64,000 bases of DNA. Source: Saccharina japonica (taxonomy: Eukaryota > Sar > Phaeophyceae > Laminariales > Laminariaceae). Below are positions 54,127 through 63,873 of this stretch, in pieces. How positions within the stretch are numbered: the stretch's first letter is position 1; each line of letters starts with the position of its first letter. Both the position numbers and the translations under genes were made by a program. The notes beneath the pieces were generated by a model that had not been told where the DNA came from, did not search any database, and saw only the letters and a program-made list of their open reading frames with translations. The DNA is taken from contig MEHQ01001370.1 in NCBI GenBank assembly GCA_008828725.1, positions 21,852-85,851 on the forward strand. The letters are read 5' to 3'.

Positions 54127-54350
54127 TATACAATTCGATGCGAGTTGTCAAGGGAAAGAAAGAGGGCTGAATGGAGTCTTCTCGCGATAAAAAATCAAGG
54201 CACGAACCGCATGTAGTAGGGGGAGGGGGGAGAAGAGCGCCTCTACTTTGTGACCCCGGATCTGAGTTGTTACGACTAGGAGTGAGGAAGGTGAGAGAAA
54301 GGACGGGTGAAGAAAATACAAGGGAAGAAAAATAAATATACAGAAGTAAA
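54127..54350 (+). mobile_element. SINE-like repeat V1 with A-rich tail
   Basis: CAATTCGATGCGAGTTGTCA, GTCTTCTCGCGATAAAAAAT, AAGGCACGAACCGCATG, GTGACCCCGGATCTGAGTTG, then a GAAGAAAA-rich end. Confidence 0.65.
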
Positions 54351-54426
54351 CATGTATATATCGAAGGTGGCCCAGCCGTGTTTCTTGTCCGTTTCTGACC
54401 CGTCCGTTCGGGGTCCTGGTTGGGAT

Positions 54427-54455
54427 CAGGGTCAGGGTTAGAGGGTTAGGGTCAG
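54427..54455. repeat. Degenerate telomere-type repeat
   Basis: CAGGGTCAGGGTTAGAGGGT then TAGGGTCAGG. Confidence 0.5.
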
Positions 54456-55084
54456 GGGTCGGGCGGGGTCTACACCTGGGCCTTCACCCCGCTCAGCAGT
54501 GACTCCTACCCCGTACGATCACATGCTGAATCAACCGCGCGACCGCTGCCCCGAAGATATATCTTAACCAACTAAGCCGTTCGTTGATATAGTACAACGC
54601 CACGGGTCGGAGCGGTCAAGGTTTGCAGTGCTGAGGCGTGATTCGTTGTTCGGACGTTCCCCCATTTTTTTGCGTTGTTAGTTGATGACCGAGTCACGGG
54701 TTTCTAAAAGAAGAGGTTTGCTTTTGATATTTAGGGTCTCACCTATGCGAAGTATATACATGAGAATACCCGGTAAGTTACCGCCGTTTCGGACGTAAAT
54801 TTCAGGCGGTCTTAGGACCGAGCTCACGCGGCATCGGAGAAGAAACCACATACCGTATTACGGTCATACCTATGATACATGCAATATCATGTATTGTGTT
54901 CCGAGCACGGTCAATCAACGTCCACAAGTTCCCCGCTGACCCTCGTTGAGACATGGTGCGGCAATAACCATCAAAGCACGACAGTTTGGACGCCGAAATG
55001 CACACACTTTATTTCATCGTACGTGGGTCGTGGGGAGGTGTGGAGTGAAGCATCAGCAGTTTGGTTTTGGTAATATGCACTACT

Positions 55085-55255
55085 ACTTGCTGTTTGCGCT
55101 GTATGCGCTGTATGTGCTGTATGCGCTGAATGCGTGTTGGATGTGATGTATGTTTTGTACGTGTTGTATGTGCTGTATGTGCTGTATGTGTTGTATGTGT
55201 TGTACGTGTTGTATGTGCTGTATGTGTTGTATGTGCTGTATGCGCTGTACTCCCG
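55085..55255. repeat. TGTATGTGC 9-bp microsatellite
   Basis: About 19 units of CTGTATGTG/TTGTATGTG. The antisense frame (YNTYSTYNTY) is a repeat artefact. Confidence 0.85.
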
Positions 55256-55744
55256 GATTGCTATTAAAGTATTATCTACCCGGCGACCGGCGGCGAATAC
55301 AAGGTTAGTCAATAGGGGCGGGGACGCAGGAGGACCCAATCAATGAAGCACCCGGGCCGGCAACGCAGCAACGTACGCAACCACGATCGATCGAGTTACG
55401 ACTACTTTGTTGCCGGCATTTGAGTCCGATGTCTCTACGTGCACGCCCAGGTACACTCGAAGTATAGTATTTTTAGTTAGGGTGAGACAACGAAGCACCA
55501 CGCAGCCAGTGATCACCGAGAACTGAAGAGCACTACTAATATATTAAGTCTTATGGGTGTGGTATCACACCGGCCGGGGCAGGAAGCCTTATCCAATGCA
55601 ATACTGGCTGCATTGGAATATCGACGGCAGCGTAAACATATACAAGTAGCACTGCAATAATCAAATCGTGACTCAACGACATGGATCCAGGACTTGGAAC
55701 AAACTCGGTTCCAGTATTTTTGGGTTCGAACATCATCAGCTATC

Positions 55745-55950
55745 TGTCTGTGAAAATATTTGAGAGGACGAGGTCGGTCACACTCGACGCGCGTGCTGCG
55801 ATAGAGGTATATACCTTATTTTGGCTTAAACGTTTTCTGAAAAGCGGGACTCCTTATCCCTTCTAGGACTGGAGTCCCGTTTTGGGGACAAACCAGTCTA
55901 ATTCTAAGTGATTTGTCCCCAAAACGGGACTCCAGTCCTATAAGGGTTAA
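55745..55950. repeat. Left arm of a 205-bp inverted repeat
   Basis: Reverse complement of 56885-57090, including the outer flank AATATTTGAGAGGACGAGGT and the M1-like terminus GTGCTGCGATAGAGGTATAT. Contains hairpin R1. Confidence 0.7.
55864..55940. repeat. Perfect hairpin R1 (29-bp stem, 19-nt loop)
   Basis: TAGGACTGGAGTCCCGTTTT GGGGACAAA pairs with its exact complement after a 19-base loop. The same 77-bp hairpin occurs at 56899-56975, 57888-57964 and 61956-62032. Confidence 0.85.
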
Positions 55951-56149
55951 CCCCTTAAGAGCTGGTCCCACGAACTTGGGGAAAACTACTTGGAATTAGT
56001 GTGGGACGCTTTTTTCAGTTCTGATATAGTAGATGGCGTCTTGTGCAGTGTATATAGGCGTACACATATGTATACCCAATATGTATATATATACGGTTAC
56101 TTAAACCAAGTGAAAATATGAAATAATGATTCCCCCCCCCCCCCCCCCC

Positions 56150-56677
56150 TATAAATATATGATATATTTATAGGTTGGGTTGGCGTCGGTTGGCAACGAC
56201 GCTGTAAAACACGCCACTCGCTGCGTGAGCTAGACAACCAGGGTGCCGTTTTTTTTTTGTTATTTTTTTTTGGCGGTCACCAAAGCTGGCGGTCGAGTAG
56301 ATCATTTGTGCGGGGTGGAGAACCTTTGTTCCGCACAAGGGGAATGGTCGTATCACGTAGTGTTAATATGGTAAGGCGTCCGCGAGGCAGTTACATAGTA
56401 AAACCCATTGCTGTCTCCGGAAGTGGCCACACCAGAAATTAAATTAACTCATTGAAGCTGTCGTCCATATGCAAGTCCGCCTCAGAGGCGGTTCTTAGCA
56501 GGATGCAGCTCACCCTCCATGCGACTCGCCCAATACCTCACGGCGTTTCGCGCTTGGTGCAAGCAATGTCTGCCTGGTTGGTGAAAACCCAACGCGCTCC
56601 GTCCCGGCATTGTAGGGATGCGAGGGTCTATGGTCATATGACTACGGCCGTGCACAACATGAGTACACCCCCCCCCC
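56150..56677 (+). mobile_element. V4 element, full-length copy with C tail
   Basis: Preceded by 18 C (56132-56149). Starts with an 11+11-bp palindrome (TATAAATATAT / ATATATTTATA) and ends GAGTACA plus C tract (56668-56677). Confidence 0.8.
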
Positions 56678-56884
56678 CTCGATTTTCTATTTCATCATGT
56701 GATCACAACGGTTCAACGGTTTTCTATTCCGACCTCTGGGGGTGTGGTGTGTCGTTTTCTCTTTTTTCTGGACGCCCCTGCCCAAGAAAGAAATTATTTT
56801 TGGAGCAAAGCTAAAAAAGTGACCTGAGTATAAAATGTGAAATACCACAAGACAAGGATGATAATGAAACTTCGACGATTTCGG

Positions 56885-57090
56885 GTTATTAACCCTTATA
56901 GGACTGGAGTCCCGTTTTGGGGACAAATCACTTAGAATTAGACTGGTTTGTCCCCAAAACGGGACTCCAGTCCTAGAAGGGATAAGGAGTCCCGCTTTTC
57001 AGAAAACGTTTAAGCCAAAATAAGGTATATACCTCTATCGCAGCACGCGCGTCGAGTGTGACCGACCTCGTCCTCTCAAATATTTTCGAT
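56885..57090. repeat. Right arm of the 205-bp inverted repeat
   Basis: Partner of 55745-55950; also repeated directly at 57874-58070. Hairpin R1 at 56899-56975. Confidence 0.7.
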
Positions 57091-57162
57091 CCGCCCCCCT
57101 GTGAAGATCCTTCGGTCAGATGGCGTTTTGGGGCAAAACGTGCCCCCCCCACCCCCCCCCCC

Positions 57163-58070
57163 TCATCGATAAATATATGATATTTTATAGGTTGGGTTGG
57201 CGTCGGTTGGCAACGACGCTGTAAAACACGCCCTCCTGCGTGAGCTAGACAACCAGGGTCCGTTTTTTGTTGTTTTTTTTGGCGGTCACCAAAGCTGGCG
57301 GTCGAGTAGATCATTTGTGCGGGGTGGAGAACCTTTGTCCGCACAAGGGGGATGCGTATCACGTAGTGTTAATATGTAAGGCCCCGCGAGGCAGTTACAT
57401 AGTCCCATTGCTGTCTCGGAAGTGCCACACCAAAATAAATTAACCCATTAAGCTGCGTCCATATGCAGTCCGCCTCAGAGCGTTCTTAGCAGGAGCAGCT
57501 CACCCTCCATGCGACTCGCCCAATACCTCACCGCGCTTCGCGCTTGGTGCAAGCAATGTCTGCCTGGTTGGTGAAAACCCAACGTGTCCGTCCCGGCATT
57601 GTAGGGATGCGAGGGTCTATGGTCATATGACTACGGCCGTGCACACATGAGTACACCCCCCCCCATCTGTTCCTATTTCATCATTGTGATTCACAACGTT
57701 GCAAGCGGTTTTCTATTCCGACCTCTGGGGGTGTGGTGTGTCGTTTTCTCTTTTTTCTGGACGCCCCTGCCCAAGAAAGAAATTATTTTTGGAGCAAAGC
57801 TAAAAAAGTGACCTGAGTATAAAATGTGAAATACCACAAGACAAGGATGATAATGAAACTTCGACGATTTCGGGTTATTAACCCTTATAGGACTGGAGTC
57901 CCGTTTTGGGGACAAATCACTTAGAATTAGACTGGTTTGTCCCCAAAACGGGACTCCAGTCCTAGAAGGGATAAGGAGTCCCGCTTTTCAGAAAACGTTT
58001 AAGCCAAAATAAGGTATATACCTCTATCGCAGCACGCGCGTCGAGTGTGACCGACCTCGTCCTCTCAAAT
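57163..58070 (+). other. Second, deletion-rich copy of 56150-57076; probable assembly artefact
   Basis: 57163-57690 repeats 56150-56720 (V4) but has lost single or few bases at about 20 places, almost all deletions. 57690-58070 is identical to the first copy and stops at the lone N. Confidence 0.65.
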
Positions 58071-58071
58071 N
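58071..58071. other. Single N, contig join
   Basis: One unresolved base between CTCTCAAAT and CGAGATCATT. The sequence on its right is unrelated to the duplicated block on its left. Confidence 0.9.
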
Positions 58072-58194
58072 CGAGATCATTATCTTCCAAGGCGCCCAAA
58101 AGCCAAACCATCGAGGCTTTTGATAAACAATTCTGACCATCCCACCCGCCCAGCTAACAGGTAATCAACAGCAGTTTCTGCGTTTGTAGTCTTT

Positions 58195-58310
58195 AATGGA
58201 CGGGATCGCCACCGCGCTGAGTACGCACTCAGCACGGGGTGGTTTATCCCGGGTGAGGCCCCCCTGCTTCGGGGCAGGAGGCCTCAACTAATCCAATACT
58301 TGATTTATAT
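58195..58310 (+). repeat. GC-rich repeat with hairpin, copy 1
   Basis: GGGATCGCCACCGCGCTGAG, TTTATCCCGGG, a CCTGC-TTCGGG-GCAGG hairpin and AATCCAATAC are shared with 63300-63425. It lies 100 bp before the small gene at 58414. Confidence 0.5.
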
Positions 58311-58413
58311 GATCGGTGAAAGCGTACAAGAATACTGCAGTATACATTGTAACCAGATACACATTTGTACGACACGTACGCGTATATAATCACACTCAGC
58401 TATTATAGTAAAT

Positions 58414-58624
58414 ATGAGTTTGGACGAAATCCTTGATCTCACAGCTGTTTGTTTGTTTGTTTGTTTGTTTGTTTTTTTTGTTTTTTTTTAAACAGTACGT
58501 GAGCAGGGAGTCTACTTCCCAATCAAAAACAAGCAGCGACATGTTGAGCGTGGCGTCTCAAGCGTCAACACACTTAAAAGAGCTTTGTAATTGTTTACGT
58601 GCTGGGCTGCTCCTGCAGCAATGA
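58414..58624 (+). CDS. MSLDEILDLTA small gene, possible 49-bp intron
   Basis: ATG at 58414 encodes MSLDEILDLTA (to 58446). A GT...AG stretch of (GTTT)n and T runs follows (58447-58495), then YVSRESTSQSKTSSDMLSVA ... to TGA 58624. Splicing joins both parts in phase 0 to give 53 residues; without splicing the frame breaks in the T run. The upstream text GTATATAATCACACTCAGCT also precedes the relative at 63810. The C-terminal start YVSRESTSQS resembles YVSYKETSPS there. Function unknown. Confidence 0.4.
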
Positions 58625-58879
58625 TGCTTCATACATGTTGTGTATACCGGTGCGAGTACGATAGAGTACGAGTGCGAGTCACCAAAAACTCTCCTCGTGT
58701 ACTCGTGCCATTATTGTATTACATGGTACTAGTGGTACCCCGAACCATGCCAGGGCGGGGCCGGTATGATAGCGCACAAAAACAAAAATATAAAACAATA
58801 ACTGGGCCGCGATCCACACCCTATAACGCAATGCACTCATCAGGCAAGTTGACACACGCAGTCAACCACGTACCAACCG

Positions 58880-59045
58880 ACCCACCGACACCTGCCCACC
58901 CACACCCACACACCCACCCACCCACCCACGTACTCACCCACACCCACTCACTCACACCCACCCACCCAACCACCGACCCACCCACCCAACCACGTACGCA
59001 CGCACCAACCGATCGACACACAAACCAACCGATCCACCCACCCAC
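58880..59045. repeat. CACCCACC-type microsatellite
   Basis: Degenerate CACC/CCAC/CCAA units. Frames on both strands are low complexity. Confidence 0.8.
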
Positions 59046-59477
59046 AATTAACAACAATAACAACAGCAGTGTGAAATCAGTATATAGCAGCACCAGTATG
59101 TACAGCAATAGTAGTAGTAGTATATAACCCATTTACAGCAGCAACGGCAGCAACAGCAGTCCAGGAAGTAGTAGCAAGTACGTACGTAGAGCGGACAAAA
59201 ACAAAACGCCGGCATCGATGCACAGCCCTTGTACGTACAGCAGTGGCCCTTTTTCGTTTTTTTTGTCCAGTTTTGTACGTCTGGGCTTTTTATCTCGAAA
59301 TTAGTGCAAAAATCGCCAACTCGCGCAGTTTTGGGCCGATTTCGATTCTGACCGAACTTCCGGAGATCCGTCATTTCACTTTTGGGGGACTCTTAAAAAA
59401 TATATATCTTGCTTTTAGTGTGGGAAAAAATGACTTGAAATTAGGGTGGATTTTTTTAACTTGGTTTTAGTGTAGGG

Positions 59478-59755
59478 GTTAGACCCCTCGCGGGCAAGCC
59501 CTCCGAATGCGCTGGGAACCCCTACCTTCCCGCGGATCCTCCCCTTTCCAGGGAAAGGAGTGAGGCGTCCCCGGGAGGCCGCCTTCCCCCAACCCCCGCT
59601 CGCTGAGTTCGGCACTGGCGCCCGTTCTCTCGCCGGGGTCACCGAGGGCTGACGCGTGGGGTGGCCGGGGCGGTGGTGCGGCGCCGATCGGGGTCGGGTG
59701 GCGCACGGTAGAGCGGGTCTCCCGCGAAACAGGCATGGTTGTGAAGATCCTAAAC
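59478..59755. other. GC-rich island, uncharacterised
   Basis: Much higher G+C than both flanks, starting GGGGTTAGACCCC. The minus frame MPVSRETRSTVRHPTPIGAA... stays open for about 85 codons and ends at a TAA in the palindrome. Could be an exon, a promoter island or repeat; I do not recognise it. Confidence 0.3.
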
Positions 59756-59944
59756 GACGTCGTCATCATCATCACCATCACTACCGAAGCGTATTAAACA
59801 CTAAGGATGTATGATATGTATATACTACGATTGTATGGATTCGTACATAGATACTAAGGTGATCCTCCTCGGCGTGTGGACAACGTGTGGACAAAAACAG
59901 ACCTGTTCTTCGGACATACATACCACACATAAATACCAGCCAAG

Positions 59945-60080
59945 ACGAATCTAAGACGAATCTAAGACGTGCTAAGACGAATCTAAGATGCCCTAAGACA
60001 AATCTAAGACGCCCTAAGACGAATCCAAGACGCGCCAAGACAAATTTAAGACGTGCTAAGACGTCAAAAACGGATTAAGA
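59945..60080. repeat. CTAAGACGAAT tandem repeat
   Basis: About nine units of 14-17 bp (CTAAGACGAATCTAAGACG). A frame with TNLRRAK is repeat translation. Confidence 0.8.
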
Positions 60081-60192
60081 CGCGTATAATTCGCTCGTCT
60101 TATTCCAAAAACAAATCGCCTGCGGCGGTCATTGTACCTCGCTTCGCTCGATTCCTAAGTCCGACCTACGCCTCGCTTCGCTCGACTTAAAT

Positions 60193-60646
60193 TGTTGGGC
60201 ATACATAGCCCATAGTCTCGTGCAGCAGGACCGTGATATGGGAGTTCCAAATAATCAGCATGTTGCAGCCAGGATTAGGCTATAGGTGACGGACACGCTC
60301 AAATATGGCATATACAAACCGCGCGCAGAGCAGACTGCACGCCGGTTCCAGTGACGTATTTTAGGGAGTCCCTGCAGTACGAACAAAAACGTATAATAAC
60401 TGACTACTGTGAAGAACGTGCCGAGATGAGATAGAAGGGATTGCAGGGATTGCCGTTGCTGGCTTGGAAGCAAGCTTCTCTTCAATATGGGAGACCTCTT
60501 GTTTATTAATTAAAACATCTGCCGATGGAGATCAAAAGGCTATAAGCGGGGTAGCCAGAAGGTAGATGGCACCAGGGAAGGAAAGAAGAGGACAATAGAG
60601 GGTGCGAGCGTCTGCTATCTCAGACCCTCGGTCTCTCTCTCTAACA
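60193..60646 (+). mobile_element. Possible LTR (TGTTGGG...TCTAACA)
   Basis: 454 bp with TGTT/AACA ends, a TATAAGCGG box about 110 bp before the end and a pyrimidine-rich terminus, as in copia-type LTRs. No second LTR, clear primer-binding site or matching target duplication was found, so this is tentative. Confidence 0.3.
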
Positions 60647-61880
60647 ATCCGCTAGTCGGGTTGTTACGATACTTTCCCCGCTAAAAGCCCGTTAATCGGG
60701 TAGCTACAGTAGCCTACATAACTTTCGTATGACCTTTAGCTGTTCCCGAGCTATCGTCTTATCATACCCGAGGGGTATTACCAATCATACCCAAGGGGTA
60801 ATATCATTCCTGTGTTATTCTAAGCGCTAAGCCTACGAATTATCTCGTCTTTAGGAACATCATAATGCCCAGAACATTCCTATGGGCTTACAAAGCCTCG
60901 GTGCTACTACCTATCTGATCTACCAAGGGAACTTCAGTGCACGAGAATAGTCTTAGGGTCACAAGGCTTTTCACCTGTATAAGTATCTGTCGACCATTCT
61001 ATAGCCCTAAGGCACCACATGCCATTTGCCCACCCTTAATAGTCGTATATGCAGGCCACACGATGGTCGATGGATGATAACAAACTTAATCCCAAAAGAC
61101 AGAGAGAGGGGGGGCGAAGATGCGGCTATTGAAAGCAGGTTACAGATATCCCCACACCTCGTAGTGAGGCCTAAGAATCACAGATAGGGTCATCGACAAA
61201 AGCGACCGGAGGGGTCATGACCAAAACAGCAATGGTAGGGGTCAAAATGAAGGCAAAGCAGACACAAAAAAAAACGAAACGAGGCTAAATAAGTACCAAG
61301 ACAAATGTACTTTGTAGAAGAACGCGGGACTCAGGGTACAGCCGTGTGCGCGGGGCTCATACGTCCAGGGGTCGTGAAGGGCCCGGGGCGGATACGAGTC
61401 CGGGGCTGAAAAATTTATCCTGGCGGAAAACGACGGAAGCTACTCAGCAGGGAATAGTAAACACAGTCCAGAGGAGTATCGGAGTGATGCCTACTCGCTA
61501 TGGTCGAAATTAAATCCGAAAGACAAGCCTGATACAGAAGATAAATCCGAAAGAAAACCATGATGCATAAAGCGAAGGGGGCACGGCAAGACTACCGTGA
61601 AAGTTCCTAGAACTATAACCAAGGGGCTGACAGGTTCCGACTTCCTGATAGGGGGGTGACAAGTGTGGCACTATGAATCGGCCAAGTAAAAGGGGAGCAA
61701 CGCTGATAAACGGAGCAAGGTATGTCAACCAGAGCCAATGCACTAAACAATATCGCCAGAAAAACACTCGAATGTATAGACTTAAATCGATTAGTTCGAT
61801 GTGGACGGCATGTGTCCCTACAGTATAACACGCACATAGGTCACCTATGGTAGCTACACCGCGGGTGGATTGGTCGCGGT
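60647..61880. other. Low-repeat stretch after the possible LTR, no gene seen
   Basis: CGCTAGTCGGGTTGTTACGATA resembles the following CGTTAATCGGGTAGCTACAGTA. ATACCC(A/G)AGGGGTA also recurs. No ORF of note. Confidence 0.35.
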
Positions 61881-61955
61881 AAAAGTGCTGCGATAGAGGT
61901 ATATACCTTATTTTGGCTTAAACGTTTTCTGAAAAGCGGGACTCCTTATCCCTTC

Positions 61956-62032
61956 TAGGACTGGAGTCCCGTTTTGGGGACAAACCAGTCTAATTCTAAG
62001 TGATTTGTCCCCAAAACGGGACTCCAGTCCTA
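61956..62032. repeat. Perfect hairpin R1, fourth copy
   Basis: Same 77-bp sequence as 55864-55940; preceded by the terminus GTGCTGCGATAGAGGTATAT at 61889 but with a different outer flank. Confidence 0.85.
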
Positions 62033-62267
62033 TAAGGGTTAATAACCCGAAATCGTCGAAGTTTCATTATCATCCTTGTCTTGTGGTATTTCACATTTTA
62101 TACTCAGGTCACTTTTTTAGCTTTGCTCCAAAAATAATTTCTTTCTTGGGCAGGGGCGTCCAGAAAAAAGAGAAAACGACACACCACACCCCCAGAGGTC
62201 GGAATAGAAAACACACAGGCTGCAAAGACGATCAAACAGGATCACATAAGAAAAAAAAGATGAAGAA

Positions 62268-62797
62268 GGGGGGGGGGGGGGGGGTGTACTCATGTTGTGC
62301 ACGGCCGTAGTCATATGACCATAGACCCTCGCATCCCTACAATGCCGGGACGGAGCGCGTTGGGTTTTCACCAACCAGGCAGACATTGCTTGCACCAAGC
62401 GCGAACGCCGTGAGGTATTGGGCGAGTCGCATGGAGGGTGAGCTGCATCCTGCTAAGAACCGCCTCTGAGGCGGACTTGCATATGGACGACAGCTTCAAT
62501 GAGTTAATTTAATTTCTGGTGTGGCCACTTCCGGAGACAGCAATGGGTTTTACTATGTAACTGCCTCGCGGACGCCTTACCATATTAACACTACGTGATA
62601 CGACCATTCCCCTTGTGCGGACAAAGGTTTCCACCCCGCACAAATATCTACTCGACCGCCAGCTTTGGTGACCGCCAAAAAAAAAAACAAAAAAAAAACG
62701 GCACCCTGGTTGTCTAGCTCACGCAGCGAGTGGCGTGTTTTACAGCGTCGTTGCCAACCGACGCCAACCCAACCTATAAATATATCATATATTTATA
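62268..62797 (-). mobile_element. V4 element, full-length inverted copy
   Basis: On the element strand it runs from the AT-rich palindrome (ends at about 62797) to GAGTACA and a 17-base C tract (62284-62268). With the R1 region at 61889-62210 it mirrors 56150-57060. Confidence 0.8.
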
Positions 62798-62801
62798 TGC
62801 C

Positions 62802-62920
62802 GGGGGGGGGGGGGGTACTCGATATTCATGCATGGCCGTAGTCGTATGTACGACCACAGGCCCTCGAATCCCTACAGTGCCGGGACGGAGCATGTCGTGT
62901 TTTCACCGACCAGGCAGAAG
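62802..62920 (-). mobile_element. V4 element, 5'-truncated copy
   Basis: C tract (G run 62802-62815) plus about 105 bp of the V4 3' end; abuts the full copy on its right. Confidence 0.65.
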
Positions 62921-63029
62921 GCGGATGAAGGGGGGTGGGGGGGGGGGGTCCCCCCCCCCCCCTTAACGAACAAAAAATTCTGTGAGATGTCGAAAACAAA
63001 CAAAATCGACCACCCTCGTCTTGGGTGAG

Positions 63030-63114
63030 ATATTTCGTATTTAGCTCCTCGAACGACCACCCCTCCCTCAGGAAGAAAAACGGTACACCTCTTCTACCGT
63101 ACGTAGCATGCGTC
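63030..63114 (+). mobile_element. M1 element, right end only
   Basis: GGGTGAGATATTTCG, GCTCCTCGAACGACCACCC and ACCTCTTCTACCGTACGTAG then CATGCGTC. Confidence 0.5.
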
Positions 63115-63299
63115 ATTCTCCTAACATACTATTAATACCAGTCAGTACGTATTTATAGCAGAAATCCGCGAGAAATTGGTATATAAGTAGACAGGAAAAA
63201 AACGCAGACCTTCCCATCCACCCTCCTACGATATACCAGGTATATATATTATACAAGCAAGCTTGTGTACCAGCCTTTTCTTAATTTCTGCCCGGTCAG

Positions 63300-63425
63300 T
63301 TCGTTCCCAGAGATGGTCGCCGCGTATACAGCGCGCACTCAACGCTACTCTGGTTATAACAGCAGTGATTTATTCCGGGCCCTCTGTTCAGGGGCATGAG
63401 ACCTCTCATTCAATCCAATACCATA
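63300..63425 (+). repeat. GC-rich repeat with hairpin, copy 2
   Basis: Diverged from 58195-58310: GATGGTCGCCGCGTATACAG, TTTATTCCGGG, CCTCTGTTCAGGGGCATGAG, AATCCAATACC. Confidence 0.45.
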
Positions 63426-63621
63426 TTATTATTAATTATTAGTAGTATTATTAACATATCTCAGTAAAACGTCAGTTCTCGACGCTCGTGCCTCGCGCTC
63501 CATATTCATACCTCAGTAAAACCTGAGTTCTCGACGCTCGTGCCTCGTGCTTCCTTTCCGTGTACCGTATACCGTATACCCCCCGCCGTCATGTTTATGG
63601 CAATTTTCATATCCGTCCGTA

Positions 63622-63810
63622 TTATAATTTCATCTTGTTCGGTCCCTTGGCATCGTAAACTGCCTGTTGCATTGCGGACCTTATTCCTCCTTCGTTAGCT
63701 TCGCCGGCGGCCTGAGCCGACGGCGAAGTCTCCTTGTATGATACGTATGATATTATTGAAAAAATTAAAAAAACAACAGCTGTGAGCTCGAGGATGTCGT
63801 CGAAGCTCAT
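63622..63810 (-). CDS. Small ORF, MSFDDILELTA family, 62 residues
   Basis: ATG at 63810, TAA at 63622-63624. Residues 1-11 MSFDDILELTA match three other loci. Residues 12-22 (VVFLIFSIISY) are hydrophobic and could be a membrane anchor, unless this AT-rich stretch is a 45-bp in-frame intron ending ACAAG|GAG. The tail YKETSPSAQAAGEANEGGIR then SAMQQAVYDAKGPNKMKL has good coding composition. Upstream text GTATATAATTACACTCAGCT is shared with 58382-58405. Family unknown to me. Confidence 0.5.
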   Translation of the reverse strand: MSFDDILELTAVVFLIFSIISYVSYKETSPSAQAAGEANEGGIRSAMQQAVYDAKGPNKMKL

Positions 63811-63873
63811 CTTTGCTAGCTGAGTGTAATTATATACCAGGTACGTATTATACCAGCAGCAGGTGTGATACAT

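Noticed and set aside
54971..55346. Frames reading YNTYSTYNTY or VLYVLYVLY
   Set aside because: Translation of the TGTATGTGC microsatellite.
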